Shown: positions 17,480 to 25,777 of the stretch, in pieces
How positions within the stretch are numbered: position 1 is the stretch's first letter
Layout: each line of letters begins with the position of its first letter
Source: Halocalculus aciditolerans
GTDB taxonomy: Archaea; Halobacteriota; Halobacteria; Halobacteriales; Halobacteriaceae
Direction of reading: 5' to 3'
NCBI RefSeq assembly: GCF_014647475.1
Contig: NZ_BMPG01000002.1
Coordinates: 372,001-436,000 of the forward strand
Length of the DNA: 64,000 nucleotides
Made by a program: the position numbers and the translations under genes
Notes under the pieces: model-generated
The model's input: the letters and a program-made list of their open reading frames with translations, nothing else
Told to the model about the DNA's origin: nothing
Databases searched by the model: none

Positions 17480-18454
17480 ATGACTCTCGTGGTCCTCGGG
17501 CTCGACGCGCTCGACCCGGATCTCGTCGACGCGGCCGAGCACCCGAACCTCACGTTGGACGCCCATCACGGTATCGAGACGATCGTCAGCGTGGCGGGCG
17601 AGCCGAGCACGCACGAGCTCTGGCCGACGATTATCACGGGTCTCACGCCGGAGGAGCACGGGTTGAAACTCGACGACGGCGTCGCGTGGGAGAACCCGCT
17701 CCTCCGCTTCGGAAGCACGGCCGCGGATTACGTTCTCCCGGACGCGCTGCAGACGAAGATCGGGGCGTGGCTCCTCACGAACACGGGAGAGGACGCGTTC
17801 CGCGAGCCCGCGTCCTACTACGGAGAGCGCGGCATCGAGACCGTCTTCGACGGTCGCTCCGCGAAGCCGATCGGCGTCCCGAACTACGTCGTCGACACGG
17901 ACGCGGAAGACCGCGAGCACCAGCTCCGGCGGAGCATGGGCGACCTCTTCGAGCGCGACCCGGACGCGACGGGCGGGCACACGTCCTCTGACCCCGTCGA
18001 GTTCTACGAGCGCTGTATGGAGATGGGGATGGTGCGACTGGCGCGCGCCCGCCGCGGCCTCCGGAGTCGCGAGTACGAACTCGTCTTCGCGTACACGAGC
18101 GCGATCGACCTCATCGGGCACGTCTCCTACGCGAATCCCGGTCTCCAGGCGGACGCCTACGCGGAACTCGACGAGTTCGTCGGCGAGGTGAAAGCCGACC
18201 TCGGCGGGGACGACGACCTCCTCCTCGTCAGCGACCACGGCCTCCAAGAGGGCCTCCACACGGACGAGGCGATGGTCGCGGCCACCGACCCCGGACTCGT
18301 CGACGACGTCGACAGCGTCACCGACGTGAAGGCCGCCATCGACGCCGCGCTCGCGGACGGCGCGCACGAACCCGCCGGGAATCCGCATCGCGGCGGCGAC
18401 GCCGGGGACTCCGAGGCGGTTCGGCAGCAGCTCGAAGACCTCGGCTACATGTAG
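17480..18454 (+). CDS. Type I phosphodiesterase/alkaline-phosphatase-like protein
   Basis: A 324-residue enzyme of the nucleotide-pyrophosphatase branch of the alkaline phosphatase fold. MTLVVLGLDALDPDLV carries the first metal Asp. STHELWPTIITGLTPEEHG (about 40-58) contains the Thr nucleophile block, and LLVSDHGLQEG (about 250) the second metal site. It is shorter than many relatives. Its C-terminus (QLEDLGYM) matches the tail of the two sulfatase-like proteins on the opposite strand. The gene is divergent from one of them and next to a glycosyltransferase, so it may act on lipid-linked or sugar phosphodiesters. The substrate is unknown. Confidence 0.77.
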   Translation: MTLVVLGLDALDPDLVDAAEHPNLTLDAHHGIETIVSVAGEPSTHELWPTIITGLTPEEHGLKLDDGVAWENPLLRFGSTAADYVLPDALQTKIGAWLLTNTGEDAFREPASYYGERGIETVFDGRSAKPIGVPNYVVDTDAEDREHQLRRSMGDLFERDPDATGGHTSSDPVEFYERCMEMGMVRLARARRGLRSREYELVFAYTSAIDLIGHVSYANPGLQADAYAELDEFVGEVKADLGGDDDLLLVSDHGLQEGLHTDEAMVAATDPGLVDDVDSVTDVKAAIDAALADGAHEPAGNPHRGGDAGDSEAVRQQLEDLGYM

Positions 18455-18468
18455 CTACTTACCGAAGA

Positions 18469-19575
18469 CTAACTGAGAGCACGGTTGTACAGTGCTTCGT
18501 ACCGTGCAGCGATCTCCGGAAGGGTGTACTTCTCACGGACCAGGTTTCTCCCCCTCTCTGCATACTCTCTACGGAGGTCCGCGTTCTCTCCGAACTCACG
18601 TAACTTCGTTGCGAGGCTTTCGTGGTCGTCAACGGGGTGGAATAACGCGACCTGCTCGTACGGTTCACTGAACGGCGCGATATCAGAGAAGACGCAGGCA
18701 TTCCCGATACCTAACGCTTCAACGGCCGCATTCGCGAACCCCTCCCAGCGAGACGGCATCGCATAAATATCGGTGTTATCCATCATCTGGTACACTTCTG
18801 CCCGCTCGAGTGAGCCCAAGAGGTGGACAGAGTTCTCGACTTCTTTCTCTCGGGCGAGCCGTTCTAACTCTTCTCGAAGCGGTCCGTCGCCTGCGACGAC
18901 CAGTTCAAACGGGGAGTCGGCCTCTGTGTTGGCGAGAGCTATTGCGTTAATTAGGGTGTCTAACCCCTTTTGTGTGGTCAAGCTCGACGCTGTCCCGACG
19001 ACGATTGATTCGGACTGGAGGGCCAATCCTTCCAGGGGGTTCTCGACGTTCGCGAGCGCGTTAGAGATCTGCTCCTCATCGATCCCATTTGGAATTATCC
19101 GAACCGAGTTTGAGCTCAACAGGACGGACTCCCACTGCTTGAATGAGTCCCGCACTGCGGTAGAGTTACACACGACGAACTCACACAGCGGGTTGGTTAG
19201 CCCGTTCAGTATTCGCCCCTCTCTCGTGAACCCATCTCGTGTGTTTCCCTCGCGGGAGATTACTGGGATACCGAGTCGCCTTCCGATGATTTTCGCAAAC
19301 GACCCCGAGTGGTTGTGATGCGCTTGTATAAGATCGTACTCTCTGAGAATGGTTTTCGCTCGCGCGTAGCTGGCTCTACTAATTCCTGTGAAACTATCTG
19401 GGGCGTTAATGTTGCGGATTTTCAGCGATGGGTCCTGTGTAAACTCGCCCGCTGAGAACCACGAGAGGATATCGACGGTTGCGTCCGTGTACTCGTTAAT
19501 GGCTGCCGCGATGGACGCTGGAACCGATGTTTCGCTAACCGAGTTCACAACGAAACAGACGCGAGGTGTACCCAT
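18469..19575 (-). CDS. Family 4 glycosyltransferase, AT-rich and probably acquired
   Basis: A 368-residue GT-B glycosyltransferase. The N-terminal domain has the acceptor-side block LIQAHHNHSGSFAKIIGRR. The donor domain has VVGTASSLTTQKGLDTLI (about 203-220) and the GT4 signature PSRWEGFANAAVEALGIG (about 285). The start ATG at 19575 follows a strong TATTTAAATA box; the longer open frame to 19671 runs through that promoter. Base composition is near 50% GC with A/T-ending codons, unlike the roughly 67% GC neighbours, which points to horizontal transfer. It is a single-gene unit between the phosphodiesterase-like gene (convergent) and the glmS operon. The donor sugar is unknown. Confidence 0.86.
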   Translation of the reverse strand: MGTPRVCFVVNSVSETSVPASIAAAINEYTDATVDILSWFSAGEFTQDPSLKIRNINAPDSFTGISRASYARAKTILREYDLIQAHHNHSGSFAKIIGRRLGIPVISREGNTRDGFTREGRILNGLTNPLCEFVVCNSTAVRDSFKQWESVLLSSNSVRIIPNGIDEEQISNALANVENPLEGLALQSESIVVGTASSLTTQKGLDTLINAIALANTEADSPFELVVAGDGPLREELERLAREKEVENSVHLLGSLERAEVYQMMDNTDIYAMPSRWEGFANAAVEALGIGNACVFSDIAPFSEPYEQVALFHPVDDHESLATKLREFGENADLRREYAERGRNLVREKYTLPEIAARYEALYNRALS

Positions 19576-19598
19576 CAGATAATATTGCCCATTTGAAC

Positions 19599-19608
19599 TA
19601 TTTAAATA
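19599..19608 (-). promoter_or_regulatory. TATA box of the AT-rich glycosyltransferase gene
   Basis: TATTTAAATA is placed 24-33 bases before the ATG at 19575. It is the strongest TATA element in the window and fixes the start. Confidence 0.7.
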
Positions 19609-19712
19609 TGTTGCCACGGGGATAATTCCGTTATTCACACACGGTGAGATACAGGAATATTTCGACACCAATCTACATAACTAGCCAGGAACGAAACCGC
19701 GGCTACGTCTGA

Positions 19713-21524
19713 TTACTCCACGGTGACGCTCTTCGCGAGGTTCCGCGGTTTGTCGATGGCGCGGCCCTTGGCGTTGGCGATGTGGTAGGCGAGGAGCTGC
19801 ATGTGGACGTTGGCGAGGAGGGGTTCCATGACGCCGAGGTCTGGAACAGAAAGGGCGGCGTCGGCGTACTTGTCGCCGCGGCCGGCGGAGGAGAGGCCGA
19901 TGACGGGCGCGCCGCGCGATTCGGCTTCCTTGACGCTGTTGAGGGTGGCGTCGGGGTTCGCGCCCCGCGTGAGGACGGCGATGATGGGGGTGTCGTCGGT
20001 GACGAGGGCGAGGGGGCCGTGCTTCAGTTCGCCCGCGGGGAAGCCTTCGGCGTGGTCGTAGGAGATCTCCTTCAACTTGAGTGCGCCTTCGAGGGCGACG
20101 GGGTGGCCGAGCTTCCGGCCGATGAAGAAGAAGGCGCTGGAGTCGGCGTACTCGCGGGCGACCTCGCGGATCTGGGAGTCGGTGTCGAGGATCTGCTGGA
20201 CGGCACCGGGGAGGCCGCGGATGGCGTCGAGGACGTCGCGGGCGTCGGCGGCGGGAATGGTGTCGCGGCGGCGGCCGACGTGGACGGCGAGGAGGGCGAG
20301 CGTGGCGACCTGTGAGACGAAGGTCTTGGTGGCGGCGACCCCGATTTCGGGGCCGGCGCGGATGTAGAGGGTTTCGTCGGCGTCGCGGGTGACGGTGGAG
20401 CCGACGGTGTTGGTGACGGCGAGGGTGCGCGCGCCGGCGCGCGCGGCCTCCCGAAGCGCGCTGAGGGTTTCGGCGGTTTCGCCGGACTGGGTGACGGCGA
20501 CGGCGAGGGTGCGCCAGGGGTCGCGGCCGCCGCCGAACTCGTACTCGCTGGCGACGTGGACGGAGACGCGGACGTCGGCGTAGCGTTCGAGGAGTTGGGC
20601 GGCGTAGAGGCCGGCGTGGTAGGAGGTCCCGCAGGCGACGATCTGGATCTCTTCGAGGGAGTCGAGGTATTCGGTCGGGAGGTCGACGTCGAGGTCGACG
20701 TCGCCGGCGAGTTCGTCGACGCGCCCGGAGAGCGCCTGGCGGAGCGCGCGCGGCTGCTCGTGAATCTCCTTGAGCATGTAGTGGTCGTAGCCGCCTTTCT
20801 CGGCGGCGTCGGCCTCCCATTCGATCTCTTCGACGCCGCGTTCGACGACTTCGCCGTCGTGTTCGATGGTGACGCCGTCGGGGGTGACGACGGCGATGTC
20901 ACCGTTCTCGAGGTAGGTGACTTCGCGGGCGTGTTCGAGGAAGGCGGTGACGTCGCTCCCGACGAAGGTCTCGCCGTCGCCGTGGCCGACGCAGATAGGT
21001 GAGTCTTGGCGCGCGAGGTAGATTTCGTCGCCGTCGTCGACGACCATGGCGAGCGCGAAACTCCCATGGAGGCGCGCGACGACGTCGACGAAGGCGTCCT
21101 TCGGGGTTTTTCCGGCGGCGAGTTCGTCCTCGACGAGGTGGGGGACGACTTCCGTGTCGGTGTCGCTCGCGAACGTGTGGCCCTTCTCGCGGAGGTCGCG
21201 TTTGAGTTCGTCGTAGTTCTCGATGATGCCGTTGTGGACGACGGCGACCCGGCCCGTGCAGTCGGTGTGCGGGTGGGCGTTTTCGTCTGTCGGCTCGCCG
21301 TGCGTGCTCCAGCGCGTGTGGCCGATGCCGACGGTGGCGTCGGAGGCGTCGGGGACGGCGGCGGCGAGTTCTTCTACTTGCCCGGAGCGTTTGACGAGGG
21401 TGAGGTCGTCTTCGACGAGCGCGACGCCCGCCGAGTCGTACCCGCGGTATTCGAGGTTCTCCAGCCCGCCGACGAGGAGGGGGAGGGCGTCGCGTGACCC
21501 GGCGTAGCCGACGATGCCACACAT
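19713..21524 (-). CDS. glmS: Glutamine-fructose-6-phosphate aminotransferase (isomerizing)
   Basis: The 603-residue enzyme that makes glucosamine-6-phosphate from fructose-6-phosphate and glutamine, the entry step to UDP-GlcNAc. MCGIVGYAG gives the N-terminal nucleophile Cys2 after Met removal. HTRWSTHGEPTDENAHPH is the glutaminase loop. Two SIS sugar-isomerase domains follow (about 280-420 and 445-590), with ACGTSYHAG and TQSGETAETLSAL binding the sugar phosphate. The C-terminus DKPRNLAKSVTVE is the universal GlmS tail. It is the last gene of the nucleotide-sugar operon, three bases after the nucleotidyltransferase gene, so it supplies amino sugar for the glycans made by this locus. Confidence 0.96.
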   Translation of the reverse strand: MCGIVGYAGSRDALPLLVGGLENLEYRGYDSAGVALVEDDLTLVKRSGQVEELAAAVPDASDATVGIGHTRWSTHGEPTDENAHPHTDCTGRVAVVHNGIIENYDELKRDLREKGHTFASDTDTEVVPHLVEDELAAGKTPKDAFVDVVARLHGSFALAMVVDDGDEIYLARQDSPICVGHGDGETFVGSDVTAFLEHAREVTYLENGDIAVVTPDGVTIEHDGEVVERGVEEIEWEADAAEKGGYDHYMLKEIHEQPRALRQALSGRVDELAGDVDLDVDLPTEYLDSLEEIQIVACGTSYHAGLYAAQLLERYADVRVSVHVASEYEFGGGRDPWRTLAVAVTQSGETAETLSALREAARAGARTLAVTNTVGSTVTRDADETLYIRAGPEIGVAATKTFVSQVATLALLAVHVGRRRDTIPAADARDVLDAIRGLPGAVQQILDTDSQIREVAREYADSSAFFFIGRKLGHPVALEGALKLKEISYDHAEGFPAGELKHGPLALVTDDTPIIAVLTRGANPDATLNSVKEAESRGAPVIGLSSAGRGDKYADAALSVPDLGVMEPLLANVHMQLLAYHIANAKGRAIDKPRNLAKSVTVE

Positions 21525-21527
21525 GGG

Positions 21528-22682
21528 TCAGGCCCTCCTCACGACCGCGTCACTGGGAATGCGGCCGTCGATGACGGAGCCGGTTTCGACGTCGGTGCGG
21601 TTCCCGAGGACGCTCCCGGGGGCGAGGGTGGTCGCGCCGCCGACGCGGGCGTTGTCGCCGACGACGCCGCCGAGGCGGACGTTCTCGTGGACGCGGCGGT
21701 TCACGACGAGGTCGGCGTCCCCGCCCGCGATGGTGGCGTTCGCTTCGACGGTGGCGTTCTCCCCGACGACGGCGTCGCGGACGACCGCGCCCGCGCCGAT
21801 GGTGGCGTCGGGGAGGACGACGCTGTTCGCGACGACGGCGTTCGCGCCGATTTCGACGTTGTCGCCGAGCGCGGTGCCGGCGAGGACGCGCGCGCCGGGT
21901 TGGAGGCGGACGTCCGCGCCGAGCGCGACGTCGCCGATGGCGCTCGCGGAGTCCGCGACGCGCGCGCTCCCGGCTTCCCGCCGCGCGACGACCTGCGCGT
22001 TCACGTCGAGGATGTCCCAGAGGTAGGAGACGTCGAGCCAGCGCTCGCGAACCATCACGGCCGTCACGCTGCCGTCCGTGGTGAGGCCGCGGAGCGTGTC
22101 CGTGATGCCGAGTTCGCCGTCCGCTTCGGTCTCGCGGAGCGCGTCGAAGATACGCTGGTCGAACCCGTAGATGCCGGCGTTGACGACGTCCGAGGGGGCG
22201 GCGTGCCGCGGCGGTTTCTCCACGATGTCCGCGACGGACTCCCCGTCGAGGCTGACGACGCCGTAGTTGCTCGGCTGGTCGGCGCGCGTCACCGCGATGG
22301 TCGTCCCTTTCGTCTCCTCCTGGCGGTCGATGACGCGTTCGATGGCGCTCGCGTCGATGATGCGGTCGCCGTTCAGCGCGACGAACGGCCCGTCGACGTG
22401 TGATTCGGCCTGCAGGACGGCGTGCCCCGTACCGAGCTGTTTCCGCTGGACGGCGTACTCGATGTCGACGCCCCACTCGTCGCCGTCGCCGAAGTGACTC
22501 TGGATGCGCTCGCGCTTGTAGCCGACGACGAGCACGACGTCCGTGATGCCCGCGCGTTTGACGGCGTCGAGGACGTGTTCGAGGAGCGGCCGGTTCGCCA
22601 CGGGGAGCATCGGCTTCGGGCGGCTCTCCGTGAGCGGCTCTAAGCGCGTGCCTTCGCCCGCGGCGAGGATGACGGCCTTCAT
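21528..22682 (-). CDS. Bifunctional sugar-1-phosphate nucleotidylyltransferase with left-handed beta-helix
   Basis: A 384-residue GlmU-like enzyme. MKAVILAAGEGTRLEPLTES is the nucleotidyltransferase signature. PKPMLPVANRPLLEH follows, and VALNGDRIID holds the metal-binding Asp. From about residue 250 the sequence turns into hexapeptide repeats (IGANAVVANSVVLPDATIGA), a left-handed beta-helix usual for acyl/acetyltransferases. It is likely to charge a hexosamine- or hexose-1-phosphate with UTP or dTTP, perhaps with acetylation. The start overlaps the stop of its paralogue upstream by four bases. Next to glmS, a role in UDP-GlcNAc synthesis is the best guess. Confidence 0.88.
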   Translation of the reverse strand: MKAVILAAGEGTRLEPLTESRPKPMLPVANRPLLEHVLDAVKRAGITDVVLVVGYKRERIQSHFGDGDEWGVDIEYAVQRKQLGTGHAVLQAESHVDGPFVALNGDRIIDASAIERVIDRQEETKGTTIAVTRADQPSNYGVVSLDGESVADIVEKPPRHAAPSDVVNAGIYGFDQRIFDALRETEADGELGITDTLRGLTTDGSVTAVMVRERWLDVSYLWDILDVNAQVVARREAGSARVADSASAIGDVALGADVRLQPGARVLAGTALGDNVEIGANAVVANSVVLPDATIGAGAVVRDAVVGENATVEANATIAGGDADLVVNRRVHENVRLGGVVGDNARVGGATTLAPGSVLGNRTDVETGSVIDGRIPSDAVVRRA

Positions 22683-23884
22683 TCTCTGTCCACCACCTTA
22701 TCCCGCGTGACGGTCTCACCGAGCGTCGTCGTGCTCTCGGGGTCGAGGCGTACGCCCGCGTTCAGACTCGTGTTGATGCCCGTCTTCGACGCGTCGCCGA
22801 CGACGACGCCGAGTTTTCGTCTTCCCGTATCTATCATGTCTCCTTTCACTTGCATGCGTACGTTCGCGTCGTCGTGCCGTAAGTTCGCTACCGTCGTGCT
22901 CGCGCCGAAGTTCACGGATTCGCCGAGAATCGAGTCGCCGACGTAGGAGAGGTGACCGACGGCGGCGTCGGTCATCAGAATCGAGTTCTTCACCTCGACA
23001 GCGTTCCCGACGCGGACGTCCTCGCCGACGACGGTCGAGCCGCGGACGTAGCAGTTCGGGCCGACGTCCGCGCCCGACTGGATGACCGCGGGGCCTTCGA
23101 CGTACGCGCCGGCGCGGACGCGCGCGCCGTTCTCCACGACGACCGGCCCGTGGACGGTCGCGCCGTCCTCGACGACGCCCTCGACGTGGTGGTCGAGGTC
23201 GGCGAGGAGGTGTTCGTTCGCGTTCAGGAGCTCCCACGGCCGGCCGACGTCCAGCCACTCGCCCTCGTACTCGACGGCGGTGATCGCGACGCCGTCGGCG
23301 AGCGCGCGCGCGATGGACTCCGTAATCTCGTACTCGCCGCGCTCGCTCTTCTCGGTCGCGGCCACGTAGTCGAATACCGCGGGCTCGAAGGCGTACGCGC
23401 CGAGGTTCGCGAGACTGCTCGGCGGCTCCGCGGGCTTCTCGACGATGCCCGTGACGCGGTCGCCGTCGAGGCTGACGACGCCGTAGTTCGAGGGGTCGGG
23501 GACTTCGCGCACGGCGACCGCGTACCCCTCGCTCTCGGCGAGCGCGGCGACGAGCGAGTCGTCGACGACCACGTCCGCGTTGAGGAGGAGGAAGCGCTCG
23601 TCGACGTAGGGTTCGGCCTGTTCGACCGCGTGCGCGGTGCCGAGCTGTTCGTCCTGGACGGCGTAGTCGACGGGAAGGCCGCGGTAGGTGTCGCCGACGC
23701 GCTCTTCGACCATCTCGGACTGGTGGCCGACGACGAGGACGAACCCGTCGACGGCGTCGACGCACTGGTCCATGACGTTCTCCAGGAGGGTCGTGCCGGC
23801 GACGGGGAGGAGCGGCTTCGGGCGCGTCTTCGTCAGCGGCCCCATCCGCGTCCCCTCGCCGGCCGCCATGACGACGGCCTTCAT
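22679..23884 (-). CDS. Bifunctional sugar-1-phosphate nucleotidylyltransferase (second paralogue)
   Basis: A 401-residue protein, same architecture as the downstream gene. MKAVVMAAGEGTRMGPLTKT is the nucleotide loop, KPLLPVAGTTLLENV follows, and LLLNADVVVDDS holds the metal Asp. A C-terminal beta-helix with GASTTVANLRHDD (about 335) and the GlmU-type tail GDASKTGINTSLNAGVRL follows. The last block is close to the acetyltransferase active-site region of GlmU, so this copy is the better candidate for full GlmU activity. Its start overlaps the epimerase stop and its stop overlaps the next start, so all are coupled. Two adjacent paralogues suggest two different activated sugars. Confidence 0.88.
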   Translation of the reverse strand: MKAVVMAAGEGTRMGPLTKTRPKPLLPVAGTTLLENVMDQCVDAVDGFVLVVGHQSEMVEERVGDTYRGLPVDYAVQDEQLGTAHAVEQAEPYVDERFLLLNADVVVDDSLVAALAESEGYAVAVREVPDPSNYGVVSLDGDRVTGIVEKPAEPPSSLANLGAYAFEPAVFDYVAATEKSERGEYEITESIARALADGVAITAVEYEGEWLDVGRPWELLNANEHLLADLDHHVEGVVEDGATVHGPVVVENGARVRAGAYVEGPAVIQSGADVGPNCYVRGSTVVGEDVRVGNAVEVKNSILMTDAAVGHLSYVGDSILGESVNFGASTTVANLRHDDANVRMQVKGDMIDTGRRKLGVVVGDASKTGINTSLNAGVRLDPESTTTLGETVTRDKVVDRE

Positions 23885-24834
23885 GCCGACACCAGCTCCC
23901 GGACCGTCTCCTCGACGGAGTGTTCGGTCTCGAACCCGATGGCGTCGCGCGCGTGACTCGTGTCCACGGTGAAGTCGGCGGCGTCCGTCTCCGCCGACCG
24001 CGGGTTCTCGACCATCTCGATGTCGATTTCGACGCCGAGCTCCTCGCGCGTGACGCGCTGGACGAGCTCGGCGAGCGCGAGCACGCTGTACTCCTCGCCG
24101 CTCGCGAGCGGAATCGTCTCCGCGCCCGGCTCGACATCGCCGCCGACGAGCCGTTCGAGGCTGAGCGAGTACGCGCGCGCCACGTCCTTCACGTGGATGA
24201 AGTCGCGCGCCTGCGTCCCCGGCTCGTGCACTTCGAGGTGTTTCCCCTCCTTCGCGCGGTCCGCGAAGATGTTGATGACCGTGTTCTTCCCCACAGTCTC
24301 GCCGTCTATCTCGTGGTGGCCGTAGATGTTCGACTTCATGTAGACGTGCGCGGGGAACTCGTGCGCGGCGAGCGCGTGCACGTCGTCCTCGCTCATCCGC
24401 TTCGTCAGCCCGTACGTGTTCAGGGGGTCGCGCGGATGGTCGACCGTGATGGGCGTCTCCACGATGTCGCCGAGAATCGCCATACTGGTCGGGAAGACGA
24501 GCGGCGTCCCCGTCTCCCGGCAGAGGCGGGCGACGTCCTCGGTCCCGCGGACGTTCACGTCGAACGCCTCGTCGGGGTCGTCGTCGCAGTCCTGCACGCC
24601 GCTGACGGCGGCGAGATGCATCACGGCGTCGACGCCCGCGAACGCCTCCGCGAGCGCGTCGGTGTTCCGGACGTCGAGTGTTTCGATGGTCGTTCCTTCG
24701 ACGGTCTCGACGGTGCCGACGGAGAAGTCGTCGACCGGGACGACGTCGTGGCCGTCGGCGAGCAGGTTCCGGGTCACCCGCGACCCGATGTAGCCCGCCG
24801 CGCCCGTGACGCCGACAGAGTACGTGTGAGTCAT
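23881..24834 (-). CDS. NAD-dependent epimerase/dehydratase (nucleotide sugar)
   Basis: A 317-residue extended short-chain dehydrogenase. VGVTGAAGYIGSRVTRNLL has the GxxGxxG NAD loop, VMHLAAVSG binds the cofactor, and YGLTKRMSE carries the catalytic YxxxK (Y at about 160). It is probably a UDP-hexose 4-epimerase or dehydratase acting on nucleotide sugars for glycan assembly. The start is 19 bases after the preceding epimerase stop, and the stop overlaps the next start. Two related epimerases next to each other may act in sequence or on different sugars. The exact substrate is not readable. Confidence 0.87.
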   Translation of the reverse strand: MTHTYSVGVTGAAGYIGSRVTRNLLADGHDVVPVDDFSVGTVETVEGTTIETLDVRNTDALAEAFAGVDAVMHLAAVSGVQDCDDDPDEAFDVNVRGTEDVARLCRETGTPLVFPTSMAILGDIVETPITVDHPRDPLNTYGLTKRMSEDDVHALAAHEFPAHVYMKSNIYGHHEIDGETVGKNTVINIFADRAKEGKHLEVHEPGTQARDFIHVKDVARAYSLSLERLVGGDVEPGAETIPLASGEEYSVLALAELVQRVTREELGVEIDIEMVENPRSAETDAADFTVDTSHARDAIGFETEHSVEETVRELVSA

Positions 24835-24853
24835 GGCTGGGTAGTGGTGGGTG

Positions 24854-25777
24854 TTACTGATAGGTGTCCCGACCGATTCGGTGGGCCGGGTCGTACGTCC
24901 CGGCGAGCTCTCGAACGCCCGCCGCGAGGCCGGTCTGCGGTTCGAAGCCCGCGTCCCGCATCTTCTCGAAGCGAACGTGGTAGGAGGGGCCGGGGTCGCG
25001 CTCGTAGCGGTACGCCGTCTCCACGGGCCGGTCGAGTTCGTCGCTCACCACGTCGGCGATCTCCTCGATCTGGAAGTTCCCGAGCCCGACGTTGTACGTC
25101 CCGGCGTCCCAGTCGAGCGCGGCCTCGAAGGCGCGCGCGGTGTCCTGGACGTGGAGGAACGGCCGCCAGTTCGTCCCGTCGCCGTAGACGGTGAGCGGCT
25201 CGCCGGCGAGCGCGCGGAAGACGAAGGAGTTCACGACGAGGTTGAACCGAACGCCCGGCGAGTAGCCGAAGTTCGTCGCGAGCCGGAGACTCACGTCGTG
25301 GAACTCCCGTTCCGCCACGATGTCCTCGCACTCCAGCTTCGACTCCGCGTACGGGTTCCCGGGCATCGGCTCGGACTCCTCCGTGAGCTCCTCCTCGTAG
25401 GTGTCGCCGTAGACGTTACACGACGACGCGAGCACGAACGTGTCGACGGCGGCGGCTTCGGCGGCGTCGGCGACGACTTCCGTGCCGCCGACGTTGACGT
25501 CCATCACGCGGTCCCTGATGTCGTGGGACTTCGCCGCGCCCGTGACGGCGGCGAGGTGAATCACGCCGTCGACGCCCGCCATCGCGTCCTCGACGACGGA
25601 CTCGTCGCGGATGTCGCCGCGGTGGAACTCGACGTCGTCGAGCGAGAGCCCCATCAGGTTCCGCTGGTCGGAGAGGCTGAAGTCGTCGAGCACGCGGACG
25701 TCGTGGCCCGAGTCGAGGAGGTTCCGGACGAGTTCGCTCCCGACGTAGCCCGCGCCGCCCGTGACGAGGAGCTTAAT
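24854..25777 (-). CDS. NAD-dependent epimerase/dehydratase with probable ATT start codon
   Basis: A 307-residue extended SDR, if begun at ATT (25775-25777). The protein then opens IKLLVTGGAGYVGSELVRNL (Met if initiated), giving the complete GxxGxxG NAD loop. YAESKLECE carries YxxxK, and VIHLAAVTG binds cofactor. The first ordinary start (GTG at 25693) would remove the whole nucleotide-binding strand. Upstream in frame there is no ATG, GTG or TTG before a stop. The ATT overlaps the TAA of the sqdB-like gene (GATTAAG), with a GGGGGTG Shine-Dalgarno-like run before it (25785-25791), so coupled initiation is plausible. Activity is probably UDP-sugar 4-epimerase or dehydratase. Confidence 0.87.
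   Translation of the reverse strand: MKLLVTGGAGYVGSELVRNLLDSGHDVRVLDDFSLSDQRNLMGLSLDDVEFHRGDIRDESVVEDAMAGVDGVIHLAAVTGAAKSHDIRDRVMDVNVGGTEVVADAAEAAAVDTFVLASSCNVYGDTYEEELTEESEPMPGNPYAESKLECEDIVAEREFHDVSLRLATNFGYSPGVRFNLVVNSFVFRALAGEPLTVYGDGTNWRPFLHVQDTARAFEAALDWDAGTYNVGLGNFQIEEIADVVSDELDRPVETAYRYERDPGPSYHVRFEKMRDAGFEPQTGLAAGVRELAGTYDPAHRIGRDTYQ

Noticed and set aside
17399-18388. N-terminal extension of the 16007 sulfatase-like frame
   Set aside because: It is antisense to the phosphodiesterase-like gene. The normal family start is the ATG at 17398.
22716-24137. A 473-codon minus-strand frame beside the nucleotidyltransferase gene
   Set aside because: It is an Arg-rich frame offset from the real gene at 22679-23884.
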